Shown here in pieces: positions 8,422-17,615 of a DNA stretch of 32,404 nucleotides (positions within the stretch are counted from its first letter, which is position 1; each line of letters opens with the position of its first letter). A model generated the notes under the pieces. That model was not told where the DNA came from. It did no database searches and saw only the letters and a list, made by a program, of their open reading frames with translations. The DNA is from CAVTJX01 sp963735175 (GTDB taxonomy: Bacteria > Electryoneota > RPQS01), in the NCBI GenBank assembly GCA_963735175.1, contig CAVTJX010000013.1, positions 1-32,404 on the forward strand, written 5' to 3'. Position numbers and translations under genes: made by a program.

Positions 8422-10234
8422 TCAGGAGAGGAGTGCCGCCTTGAATTTTACCTGGTCGCTGAAGGAGGCCGGGTATTCCAGCTCCGCCAGATAGCGGTCG
8501 CCGGCCTTCTTCAACTGCGGGAAAATCAGCCCGCGCCCCAGGGGGAATTTCTGCGTCCGCAGCTCGACTTCCGGCCGCAGCGGATCGGTAAAACACAGCG
8601 CCTCGCGCAGCGCCACGGCCTGGTCTTTGGCCCCCGCGGCTTTGATGTTGCCGATCTGTGCGAGCAGGTCTTCCACGTGTGCGTCGATGGTTGCCAGATT
8701 CATGCGGAATCTGCGCTTGCCGTCCTCCATCACTTCCTCAATCGCCCCATTTTTCTGGAAAAAGTGATACATCAGATTGCGCGCCTTAATGTGCGCCTGC
8801 TCGGGAATAAATCTGAGCCCCTGCACCATCGACACCAGCATCGCATAGTGCCCGGCTTCGGCGAGCTTGTGGTGGATGATGCCGTCACGGGCCATGCGCG
8901 TCATGGCAAACATGCCGAACAGTTCGGCTCGGGCTTCTTCCAACGGCGAATACTCGGCTTCGAGATAATCCCGCGCCTGCTTTGCCCTGATGCTGGGGAT
9001 CCATGGCGCCCGTCGTGTGTCCCAGCTCATGCAGCGCCGAGTGAATCTGCGCGCCTTCAAACAGGAATTCGCGGTAGTCTTCAAAAGCTGTGTGGACCAT
9101 GAATTCCTCGGCCATCAGGTCGCCCGACATCTTATGAATCGCCTTGGCCGTGTTGCGGTAGACGAGGTTCACCGAACCCACGTTGGTGACCACCCAATCG
9201 TCGTTGGGGAGCGACTGGGCCGCAATGGTCATCGGCGAATTGACATAATCGCCGCTCCAGTTCAGCACATCGACAAAGCGGAGATTCGGCAGCTTGGACG
9301 GGTCAACCAGAAGCTTTTTGTGATCCCACGGCGCGGTGGCCTCAAGCTCCGGCAGCTTCGCCACCAACGACTTTAAGAGTGCCTGAGCTTCCAGATTCTC
9401 CACATACACCGCCCCGGCCGCTTCGCCGCGCGCATTCTTCCAGTTGTCGAGATAGACTTCCAGCGCCGTCGAGAAGAATCAAATCCAACGGGGATTTATG
9501 GCGGATCCAGAAGAAAGTCGGCGATGCGCCGCGATTCCGCCGTGCCGTGCCGCAGTTCTTCGATCTTGCCGTCGAGGTCAGATGCGAAACTCGGGATAGC
9601 GGCAGTGCTTGCAAGCCGCTTCCAAGTGCGCGATGACCTGTTCCAGATGTTTGCGGTAGCGCTCTTCGTTCAGCCGCATCACCACCTTGCCGTCCTGACG
9701 CACGGCCATGGCGTTGACGACATTCGCCTGCTCGCCCAGCGCAGTCCACTCATCTTCCGTCATATCGGCAGGATACAGCCCCGCCTTATCGGGCAGCGCC
9801 AAGCCGTCGAACAGAAACGCCCGCACGGCGGCATAATCCGCCTCAAGCTCGCCACCCCCGGCTTTAGTCACCAGTGCCCGCACGTCAGCCTCAGGCAGCA
9901 TCAGCAGATGGTTCTTGCGCGGCAACAGCGAATAGGGGCTGTTCTGCAGGTTGTAGATCACCCGGTAGTTATGGATCGCCACCTGCTGCTCCGGCGTGGC
10001 TACGGCCCAAAGCCGCTCCAGCAACCGCAGCACGGTCGGGGTTTTTGGCTCGTACTGGTCGCGGTAGATGGGATTCATCAAGCTGACGGCTTCGGCCAGA
10101 TGGCCCAGCACCTGAATGTCTTCATCGGTAAAGCCCGTCAGATCGAATTCCACCCGTGCCAGTGCCGCCCGCCGCGGTGGTTCGTCTTTTTGCTGGTAGG
10201 GAATGAATTGAATTTCACTGGGAGTAGCGCTCAC
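8422..10234 (-). CDS. Dipeptidyl peptidase III-like zinc metallopeptidase (M49), frameshifted
   Basis: M49 enzymes are zinc exopeptidases that release dipeptides. The first zinc motif here is HELGH (9031-9017), a pentapeptide rather than the usual HEXXGH. The second is EEARAEL, matching the family EExRAE motif and giving the third ligand. The start is GTG at 10234 with GGAGG 6 bases upstream. The N-terminal half reads MNPIYRDQYEPKT, then QNSPYSLLPRKNHLLML. Frameshifts are near 9595 (an early stop after YPEFRI), 9490, 9470 and 8995; the corrected length of about 604 residues suits bacterial DPP III. A pentapeptide variant is known from the DPP III of Caldithrix abyssi. No signal peptide is apparent. 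Confidence 0.85.
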
Positions 10235-10301
10235 GGCAAACCTCCACGGTCTATTGTTGATTTACGTGTCCAAAGCAGACAGGCCCCGCGCCCGAAACCA
10301 G

Positions 10302-10330
10302 AACATACCACATTCCCACAACGGAATCAA
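10302..10330 (-). promoter_or_regulatory. Candidate promoter of the M49 peptidase gene
   Basis: Minus strand: TTGATT (10330-10325), a 17-base spacer, TATGTT (10307-10302), about 70 bases before the GTG start. It is a moderate match only. Confidence 0.45.
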
Positions 10331-10340
10331 GACCCCGCCG

Positions 10341-10431
10341 AAAGTACTAAAGTACCAAAGTGTTAAAGTACAAAGTGAAAGAGCCAGGCGTCTGCACTTA
10401 ATACTTTAGCTCTTTAGTACTTTGGTACTTT
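10341..10431. repeat. A+T-rich palindrome built from AAAGTACN octamers
   Basis: The left arm (10341-10377) is made of 8-base units AAAGTACT, AAAGTACC, AAAGTGTT, AAAGTACA; the right arm (10395-10431) is its imperfect reverse complement. The arms are 37 bases each with a 17-base loop. It runs into the RlmI stop codon (TAA, 10432-10430). Its A+T-rich composition is unlike the rest of the window. It could fold as a long hairpin at the 3' end of the RlmI transcript. Confidence 0.75.
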
Positions 10432-11642
10432 ATTCGACGACGGCCACGGCAAACTTCAGATACTCCGTTTCCGGCATCTGCGCCAGAATCGGGTGGTCCG
10501 GCGCCTGGCTGCCCTGCGCCACGATCCGCAGCCGTCGCCCCGCCTTCACTGCCGCCTCTTTCAATGTGTCGCGCCACACCGCCCGCTCCACGAGGCCCGA
10601 ACAGCTTGCCGTGGCCAGCAGCCCGCCCGGCTTCACCGCCGCCATGGCCCGCGCATTCAAGTCGCGGTAAGCACGCAGCGCCGCCGGCACGGTCGTCCGG
10701 CTCTTTGCCAGCGCCGGCGGGTCCAGCACCACCACATCAAAGGTGTCGGTTTGATCTTTCAAATAGGGGAAGATATCTTCCTTCAAGAACGACGCCCGCC
10801 AACTGAAGTGGTTCCGCTCCACGACCTCCTGCGCCATCGCCAACGCGGTTTCGGACGCATCCACAAACGTCACCTGCTCCGCTCCCGCGTGCAGCGCATA
10901 CAGCCCAAAGCCGCCAGTATAGCAGAACAGATCCAGCACGCGGTCGCCGGGTCGGATGAAGCTCGCCAGCAGTTGCCGGTTAAAGCGCTGATCGAGGAAG
11001 AACCCCGTCTTCTGCCCGCCCAGCGGATCGGCCAGGAAATGCATTTCGTCCACAGTAAACGCGTGCCGCCCTTCATGCTCGCCCCACACCAGTTCCCGCG
11101 AGGCAGCCAGCCCCTCGTACTCCCGCGCCCGCATGTCGTTGGCGGCGACAATCGCCCGCGGGTTATAAAGCTCTACCAGCGCCGGCACGATGAGCGGCAG
11201 GAGCGCGTCGATGCCTGCTGTGGACGATTGCAGCACCAGCAAATCGGCAAAACGATCCACGATCAGCCCCGGCAATCCGTCCGCCTCACTGTAGCACGCG
11301 CGGTACACGGTCTCCTCCGTGCCCAGCAACCGCGCCCGCAACTCGCGCGCGGCGAGCAAGCGCTCCCGCACAAAGGCCGCATCCACCGCTATCCGCTCGC
11401 GCGCCAGCAGCCGCACCGTAATCAGGCTGTGCGGGTTGGCTGTGCCAATGCCCAGGAAGCCACCGCGCCCATCCACAACCTCCACGAGGCTCCCCGGAGC
11501 CAGCGTCTGGAAGCCGTTTTCCAATTCATTGGAGAAGATCCCAGGCATGTCCCGCCCGCACGCGCCGGTCCGCGTTGCGCTTCAGCCGGACGGACGGGTA
11601 ACGGCCCGTCTCCCTTGTGCCACCATCGGTTGCTGCCGCCAC
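10430..11642 (-). CDS. 23S rRNA (cytosine) methyltransferase, RlmI-like, N-terminal frameshift
   Basis: A class I SAM methyltransferase with an N-terminal PUA-like domain; RlmI methylates C1962 of 23S rRNA. An extra base near 11537 splits the N-terminus: upstream codons read VRLKRNADRRVRAGHAW and continue as FSNELENGFQ after correction, which is the family pattern. The start is then probably GTG at 11642; without the correction it would be ATG at 11548, which lacks the conserved front. Motifs: GFFLDQRFNR, SAM site LDLFCYTGGFGLYAL, VVLDPPALAKS, and TASCSG with the likely catalytic Cys. The rest of the frame is intact. Confidence 0.85.
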
Positions 11643-11702
11643 GATGTGTCTATCCCTTTGTTTCTGTTTGTTCTTGCATTAAGCCGCCGATGGACGGACG
11701 GC

Positions 11703-11731
11703 TTGCTTTTGTGCGCGAAACCAGTTATCTT
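11703..11731 (+). promoter_or_regulatory. Candidate promoter of the P-loop/methyltransferase/dusB operon
   Basis: TTGCTT (11703-11708), a 17-base spacer and TATCTT (11726-11731), 35 bases before the ATG at 11767. The spacing is good and the boxes are moderate. Confidence 0.45.
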
Positions 11732-11766
11732 CTGAAGATTTACCCAAAAACATCCGGTTCCCGCAC

Positions 11767-12484
11767 ATGAGCGAAATTTTTCACACCATTATTCTGACGG
11801 CCCGCCCAGCCGCCGGCAAGAGCGAAGTCATCGACTTTTTGAAGAAGCTCGATGCCCCCACGCGCCGCAGCCGCTTCCACGTCGGCGAGATCGTTGAAAT
11901 CGATGACTTCCCCTACATCTGGGAGAAATTCGAAGAGGACCAGATCCTCTCCGAAGTCGGCCGCGAGCGCCTCTGGACCGACAAGAAACTGTACTTCAAA
12001 GAGGAATGGGCCTGGGACTTCTTCCTGATGAAGATGAACGTGGCCTTCCGCCGCCATCTCGCCGAAGGCGATGCCGGCAAGACCGTGCTTTTCGAGTTCG
12101 CCCGCGGTGGCGAGCATGGCATTCAGCACGCCCTCGACATCATCTCGCCCGAAGTCCTGCGCCGCGCCGGGATACTCTATTTGCAGGTTCTGCACGCAGG
12201 AATCCGTGCGGAAGAACCGCCGCCGCTTCAAACCCGAACTGGCCCACTCGGTACTCTACCACAGCCTGCCCGACGAGAAGATGGAATTCTATTACAAGCT
12301 CAACGACTGGAATCAGATCGCCAGCGGCCTGAACGGAACCATCCAGCCGCAAGGCGTCGAGGTTCCCTATGCCGTGCTTGTGAATGAACCCGAAGTCACC
12401 GACACCCCGCAGAAGCTCGGCCCCGCCCTGGAAGACGCTCTGAATCGCCTCTGGAAACACTATCACGTCCTGGAAACCGTCTGA
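11767..12484 (+). CDS. Uncharacterised P-loop NTPase-like protein, one frameshift
   Basis: About 239 residues after correction of one indel near 12190 (LQV joins to TQESVRKNRRRF). Near the N-terminus IILTARPAAGKSEVIDFL resembles a Walker A loop with Ala in place of the first Gly. An acidic segment follows (HVGEIVEIDDFPYIW), then VLFEFARGGEHG, which could serve as the Walker B/acceptor region, and an Arg/Lys-rich lid-like stretch. The layout resembles small nucleoside or metabolite kinases, but no specific family is recognised and the substrate is unknown. No clear ribosome binding site is seen. One base separates its stop from the next start, so the two are translationally coupled. Confidence 0.75.
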
Positions 12485-12485
12485 T

Positions 12486-13322
12486 ATGCCTACCTCCCTC
12501 AAACCGAAAACCTTCCGCCGCGTCGAAAAAACGTGGGACGACTTCTGGGCCGAATTCTGGCGCATTCGCCTCGTACAGAACGACGAAGCCGTGGTCTGGA
12601 AAAACCAGCAGGTCATCGCCTTCGCCAACGATGTGCTGGGCGTCAAGCCCGGCATGACCCTCCTCGATCTCGGCTGCGGCGCGGGCTACCAGGCGCTGCT
12701 CTTCGCCGAGCAGGGCGTCACGGTCCACGGCGTCGACATCTCCCCCCCGCTCATCAAGCACGCCAACGCCCAGGCCAAAAAGCGCAAACTGCCCGCGACG
12801 TTCTCTGTCGGCGACATGCGCACCTTCGTCGCCGACGAGCCGTACGACCGCGTCGTCATCCTCGGCATGAGCTTCGGCTTCGGTTCGGATGAGGATAACA
12901 TCACGACGCTCGCCAACGTCTTCCGCTCGGTCAAGCCCGGCGGCAAAGTCCTCATCACCGGCCAGCATCCCTATTCCGCCTCGACCCACACCGGCCCCGA
13001 ATGGGTGGAGACCGACGAAGGCTACCTCGTGCATCAGGGCACGTTCGATCCCATGACGAGCCGTCTCGGCGGCATCTGGGAACTCGTGCGTCCCGACGGC
13101 ACCATCGTCACCGAAGGCGACAATCCCGAATCGGACGGTATCCGCTGCTATTCGGTACCCGAACTCACGCGGCTGCTCGGCGAAGCAGGTTTCACCCACG
13201 CCAGCTTCTACGGCTTGTGGCTGCTGCCCGCGATGGAAGTGCAGTGGTTTTCCATGGAAATGATCACGGTTGTCGAGCGCCCCGCCGAAAAAGGCGCGCG
13301 CCCGCGCGGCCGTTCACGCTAA
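12486..13322 (+). CDS. Class I SAM-dependent methyltransferase
   Basis: 278 residues, intact. The SAM-binding motif I is LLDLGCGAGYQALLFAEQG near residue 60, followed by VHGVDISPPLIKHA (acidic loop), the motif around VGDMRTFVADEPYDRVVILG, and VKPGGKVLITGQHPYS. The fold is that of UbiE/Coq5-like small-molecule methyltransferases, but the substrate cannot be told. It starts one base after the P-loop gene and ends 14 bases before dusB, so the three genes are probably co-transcribed. Confidence 0.85.
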   Translation: MPTSLKPKTFRRVEKTWDDFWAEFWRIRLVQNDEAVVWKNQQVIAFANDVLGVKPGMTLLDLGCGAGYQALLFAEQGVTVHGVDISPPLIKHANAQAKKRKLPATFSVGDMRTFVADEPYDRVVILGMSFGFGSDEDNITTLANVFRSVKPGGKVLITGQHPYSASTHTGPEWVETDEGYLVHQGTFDPMTSRLGGIWELVRPDGTIVTEGDNPESDGIRCYSVPELTRLLGEAGFTHASFYGLWLLPAMEVQWFSMEMITVVERPAEKGARPRGRSR

Positions 13323-13335
13323 CGATGAGAATCTG

Positions 13336-14436
13336 ATGTCGCTCGCTTTGCTGGCCGCCAGTCTGTCCGCTTCGAAACCCGAGCCGCGTTCGCTGACGAC
13401 GCCCCTCGGCCCGCTGCTTCTGAGTTCCCCCGCGTTGCTCGCCCCCATGGCCGGCTACACCGACTCCGCCATGCGCCGCGTTTGCCGGCGCTATGGCGCG
13501 GGAATGGTGTTTTCCGAAATGCTCTCGGGCGAGGGCGCGCGCCGCGATAACGCTAAGACGTTCCGCATGGCCAGTTTCGCGCCCGAAGAACGCCCCTACT
13601 TCATTCAGTTCTTCGCCACCAATCCCGAACAAGCCGCCGACGCCGCGCGCGTCTTAAGCCAGATGCAGCCCGACGGCCTCGATCTGAACTTCGGCTGCCC
13701 GGTGAAGAAGATCATTCTCAACCAGGGCGGCTCGGCGCTGTTGAAGGACATTCCGCTGCTGGCGCGCATCGTCGAGGCGGCGGTTAAGGCGACGAACGTT
13801 CCTGTTTCCGTCAAGATCCGCTCCGGCTGGGACCGCCGCTCGCTCAACGCCATCGAAGTCGCCCGCGCCGTGGCCGACGCCGGCGCCGCCTGGGTGACGG
13901 TGCACGCCCGCACCCGCAACGAATTCTACCTGGGACGCGCGCACTGGGAGTGGATCGGCGAAGTCAAGGCTGCCGTCAACATTCCCGTCATCGGCAACGG
14001 CGACGTACGCACTCCCGAGGACGTGATGACGCTGCTCGATTCGACGCATTGCGACGCCGTGATGATTGGCCGCGGCGCGATGGGCTACCCCTTCATCTTC
14101 CGCGAGATCAACCATCTTCTGGAAACCGGCGAACATCTCCCGCCGCCGACGCCGCTGGACCGCTTTGCCGCCGCGCGCCAGCAACTGCTGTGGATGGTGG
14201 AGCAGTGGGGCGACCGTCGTGGCACGCTGGAGTTCCGCAAGCATCTGCTGACCTACGTGCGCGGCCTGCCAAACAGCGTCGCCTTTAAGCTCGAAGCGAT
14301 GAAGCCCGAGGAGCCACTGGCGGTGATTGAAGCCATGCACCGCTATCTGTCGAGCCTCCCCGACGAGCCGTTCCCCCGCCCGCCTTTCATCGCGCTGAGC
14401 GAGGAATCGCCCCAAGAGAAATTCCCTCCACGCTGA
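13336..14436 (+). CDS. dusB: tRNA-dihydrouridine synthase
   Basis: An FMN enzyme that reduces specific uridines of tRNA to dihydrouridine. Seen in order: APMAGYTDSAMRR at the barrel start, LDLNFGCPVKKI, VSVKIRSGWD, VHARTRNEFY, IPVIGNGDVRTPEDV and IGRGAMGYPF, all typical of the DusB group. About 366 residues is slightly longer than usual, owing to an N-terminal extension. The ATG at 13336 is chosen because an earlier in-frame start at 13270 would overlap the methyltransferase by about 50 bases. The gene is intact and ends in a palindrome shared with the convergent arsC. Confidence 0.93.
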   Translation: MSLALLAASLSASKPEPRSLTTPLGPLLLSSPALLAPMAGYTDSAMRRVCRRYGAGMVFSEMLSGEGARRDNAKTFRMASFAPEERPYFIQFFATNPEQAADAARVLSQMQPDGLDLNFGCPVKKIILNQGGSALLKDIPLLARIVEAAVKATNVPVSVKIRSGWDRRSLNAIEVARAVADAGAAWVTVHARTRNEFYLGRAHWEWIGEVKAAVNIPVIGNGDVRTPEDVMTLLDSTHCDAVMIGRGAMGYPFIFREINHLLETGEHLPPPTPLDRFAAARQQLLWMVEQWGDRRGTLEFRKHLLTYVRGLPNSVAFKLEAMKPEEPLAVIEAMHRYLSSLPDEPFPRPPFIALSEESPQEKFPPR

Positions 14437-14453
14437 CTCTCGGACTGTCAGCG
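14431..14453. terminator. Shared palindrome spanning both stop codons of convergent dusB and arsC
   Basis: CGCTGAC (14431-14437) and GTCAGCG (14447-14453) pair perfectly with a 9-base loop. Each arm contains the last codon and stop (CGC TGA) of one of the two genes. A short T run follows on the plus strand (14454-14456). It is probably a weak bidirectional terminator. Confidence 0.55.
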
Positions 14454-14885
14454 TTTGACCGGCAGGTTCAGCTCCTTGATCACCAGTGCCCCCAGTTCCT
14501 CGCGGATCTGGTCGCGCAGGTCGGCGAAGATTTCGGCGATGTCCTGCCCCGGCCGGAAGTGAATCGGATCTGGATAGCCCTTGTGGATCAGCTTGCGCGC
14601 GTTGGGGAAGTACGGACAAAGCGCGTGCGCGTTGTCGCAGACGGTGATCACCAGATCCATGGTCTGCGGCAGGAACTCCTCGACGCTCTTGGAATAATGC
14701 GCCGAGGCGTCAATCCCCGCCTGCTCCAATGCGGTAATCGTCGCCGGATGCACGCGGCTCGGATGCGTTCCCGCCGAATAGACGTCGATCCATTTCCCCA
14801 GGTCCGCGCGCAGCACGCCTTCCGCCAGTTGGCTGCGCATCGAGTTGCCGGTGCAGATCACCAGCACTTTCGGTTTGTCGTTCAT
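14448..14885 (-). CDS. arsC: Arsenate reductase, thioredoxin-coupled LMW-PTP type
   Basis: 145 residues, intact. The P-loop CTGNSMRS matches the CX5R phosphatase signature near the N-terminus. The redox pair lies in TVCDNAHALCPYF, the two further cysteines that separate arsenate reductases from plain protein tyrosine phosphatases. It reduces arsenate to arsenite using thioredoxin. Its ATG overlaps the stop of the upstream phosphatase by three bases. No arsR or arsenite exporter is in view. Confidence 0.92.
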   Translation of the reverse strand: MNDKPKVLVICTGNSMRSQLAEGVLRADLGKWIDVYSAGTHPSRVHPATITALEQAGIDASAHYSKSVEEFLPQTMDLVITVCDNAHALCPYFPNARKLIHKGYPDPIHFRPGQDIAEIFADLRDQIREELGALVIKELNLPVKR

Positions 14886-16383
14886 GGCATCTCCACGATT
14901 CGCGGTTCAGCATCGGCCCGGATCGGCCCGGGCGCTTTCCGGATTTCGTCGATCATCGCGTCGCTCAGCAAGTCTTCCGTCAGTTCCAGATGGCGCGGAG
15001 CGAAGCCCAGGTATTCGGCCCACTGCGAAACGGCCACGTAGTCGATCGACGCCACCCGGTAGGTGCGCGCCGTGTCGATTGCCGCTCCGGCCGCCTGCAG
15101 GCTCCAGAGCACCGCGGAGTCGGCCCCGGTCTTGTAGACAATCCGCATTCCCGACATTTCCAGCGCCCCGTGCCGATGCAGCCCTTGCGCGTGTATCTGC
15201 TCAGTGGCCAGCTTGATAAGTTCCGCGCCGGTGGCGTCAAACGTCACTACGCTGTTGGTGAACGGCAGCAGCTCCGCGACGTCGAGCATCGTGATCGGGC
15301 CACTGGCCACATCCTTGCGAATCCCGCCCGCGTTGACAATCGCGATGTCTGCCTTGTATCGCTTACGCAGTTGGTCGCAGATCCAGTTGCCCACATTGCT
15401 GCCCATGTAATAACCGTGTTTCCACGGCTCCGCCAGCGTGCCGATCACCTGCCCGTACTGCGCCTGAATCGCCACTTCCAGACTGTCGCACAGCAGCGCC
15501 ACGTTGTTCGTCTGCCGCATGTCCGTAGCAACGAGTTCCAGCAGCGTATCGCTGTAAGCGACGACGCGCTTGCCGTCGATCGCCAGCGTCAGCATTCCCA
15601 GGTTCTTCAGATGCTCGCCCGCCTGCACGATCAGCACGTCGTTCACGCGCCGCGGTTGATGGAGCCGCGTGTGGCTGTGCCCGCCGACAATCACGTCCGC
15701 GCCGGCGACGCGCGTGGCCAGTACGCTGTCGGCTTCAACGCCCATGTGAGTTAACAGCACGAGCACGTCCGTCTGCTCTTCGAGTGCCGCGATTTGCGCC
15801 CGCGCCGTCGTGGCCGCATCCTCAATCGCAAACGGTTCCAGCGACGTGCGCGCCACAACGCCCGCCAAATCGTCGAGCAGCAGGCCGATCACGCCCACGC
15901 GCAGCCCGTTCACCTCGAAGACGTGCGACGCTGCCGTCACCGCGCGTCCGTCCGCCTTCTCATTGAGATTGGCCGCGAGTATCGGATGCGACGCCGCCGC
16001 TACGTACTGCCGCAGATGCTCCGCGCCCAGATCGAACTCGTGATTGCCCAGGCATTCGGCGGCGATCCCGCAGCGCGAAAAGAGTTCCAGCATCGCTCCG
16101 CCCTTCACACCGCGATACTCCATGTTGCAGATCGGGTTGCCCGTCATCGCGTCGCCCGCGTCGAGGTACAGCGATCCCGGATGCATCTGTTGCGCAGGCT
16201 GTCGAGCCGCGTCTTCAGCGCCACGAAGCCGCCCACCAGCGCGCTATCCGTGCGCCAACTCGCCCGCTCGGGCACGAAATGCCCATGAATATCGTTCGTG
16301 TGAAATATCACCAGCTCGCGGGGCTTCGCCGCGCCGAGGGAAGCGCCCGCCGCCAGCAGCAACACGACCAGCAAATGCCGCAT
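14882..16383 (-). CDS. Exported 5'-nucleotidase/UshA-like metallophosphatase, one frameshift
   Basis: A two-domain phosphatase for nucleotides or related phosphoesters, acting outside the cytoplasm. The N-terminus MRHLLVVLLLAAGASLGAA is a clear signal peptide. Metal-site motifs follow: FHTNDIHGHF, LDAGDAMTG, GNHEFDLG, LLTHMG and GGHSHT. The C-terminal nucleotide-binding domain shows GSNVGNWICDQLRKR and IVNAGGIRKDV. A single-base loss near 16185 separates the first 65 residues from the rest; correction gives about 500 residues, normal for the family. It is transcribed with arsC, overlapping it by four bases. Confidence 0.9.
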
Positions 16384-16487
16384 TATCTCCTCGCTTCGTC
16401 GTTTTCTGAATATACGCACTTCTTCCGGCGGATGCAACCCTCGCCCCCGCGCCGCCCGGTTCCGCACCCTTTTCCTGAGGTCCCGCC

Positions 16488-17615
16488 CTGCGAGTCCTGC
16501 TGACCGCCTATGTGCGTTTTCACAACGCACTCGCCTGGCACACGCTGGAAGTCGCGCGCGGCTTGCAGCACGCCGGCCATCAGGTGCTGCTGTTCTGCCA
16601 GCACGGCTCGCCCCTCGCGGACTGGACCCGCGCCGCCGGCATCGCGGCCAATAGCGATTTCAATTTGAATGCCACCCATCCACGCGACATGATCGGCGGT
16701 CTCGCCGCACTCCGCCGCAGCTTGCGTGAATTCCGGCCCGACATTCTGAATCCGCACTGCCCGCCAGGGCATTCCTATCTCGCGCTGGCGCAGCAACTCG
16801 AAAATTTGCGCATTCCGCTCGTCCGCACCGTGGCTGATCCCCGCGTGCCGCATCGAAACCCGGTGAATTCGTGGCTGCACCGCCGCCACACCGACGGCTT
16901 CATCTTCACCTCGCGCTCGTCGCTGCGCCGCTATGCCGCGGTGCTGTCCGGAGCCGCGCCGCAGCAAGCAGTCATCCTCCCCGGGTTCCGCGCGGATGAT
17001 TTCGTGGCCGGCGCCACCGACGCCCACTGGCGCGAGCAGTTGGGTGTGCGCGCCGATCAACTGCTCCTTGGCGTCATCGCCCGCATGGCTCCCGAAAAGG
17101 GACAGGAAGTGCTGCTCGAAGCGCTCTCGCTGCTGCCCGCGACCGAGCGCGCGCAGATCCTCTGCGTCATCGCCGGCGACGATTCCCCCCGCCGGGGCCG
17201 CGCCGAACTTGCCGCGCTGGCCCGCCGCTTTGGCGTGGAACAACAGGTCGCGTTTCCCGGCAAGCTCGCCGACGTGCGCACGCTGATGCGCGAACTCGAC
17301 GTTGCCGTCATCACCTCGCTGCGCAGCGAGGCCGTCTGCCGCGTAGCCCTCGAATACATGAGCTTCGGAGTCCCCGTCATCACCAGCGACGTGAACATTC
17401 TGCCCGAAGTCGTACGCGACCGCGTGAACGGCGCCGTCTTCACCAATGGCAACGCCCAGGCCCTCGCGGATCTCCTGCGCGCCGCGCTGCGCGATCCCGT
17501 CACCCGCCGCGAGTGGGGCGAAGCCGGACGCGCCCTCGTGTATTCCGAGTTCAGCCTCGCGCGCGAGATTCAATGCACCACCGCCTTCTACTCGCAATTC
17601 GGGGACGCGCGATGA
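16488..17615 (+). CDS. Glycosyltransferase family 4
   Basis: A retaining GT-B transferase. N-terminal half: VLLTAYVRFHNALAWHTLEV and DILNPHCPPGHSY. C-terminal half: LGVIARMAPEKGQEVLLEAL, FPGKLADVRTLMRELDV, then SLRSEAVCRVALEYMSFG with the E-x7-E nucleotide-sugar motif. The frame opens after a stop at 16478. The only start that keeps the conserved first strand (RVLLTAY) is CTG at 16488, 7 bases after GAGG (16477-16480); GTG at 16512 would remove it. First gene of the glycan cluster; its TGA overlaps the ATG of the next gene (ATGA). Confidence 0.85.
   Translation: MRVLLTAYVRFHNALAWHTLEVARGLQHAGHQVLLFCQHGSPLADWTRAAGIAANSDFNLNATHPRDMIGGLAALRRSLREFRPDILNPHCPPGHSYLALAQQLENLRIPLVRTVADPRVPHRNPVNSWLHRRHTDGFIFTSRSSLRRYAAVLSGAAPQQAVILPGFRADDFVAGATDAHWREQLGVRADQLLLGVIARMAPEKGQEVLLEALSLLPATERAQILCVIAGDDSPRRGRAELAALARRFGVEQQVAFPGKLADVRTLMRELDVAVITSLRSEAVCRVALEYMSFGVPVITSDVNILPEVVRDRVNGAVFTNGNAQALADLLRAALRDPVTRREWGEAGRALVYSEFSLAREIQCTTAFYSQFGDAR

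Noticed and set aside
10341..10431. CRISPR array from the AAAGTACN repeats
   Set aside because: Units are only 8 bases with no spacers, and form a palindrome. No cas genes are present.
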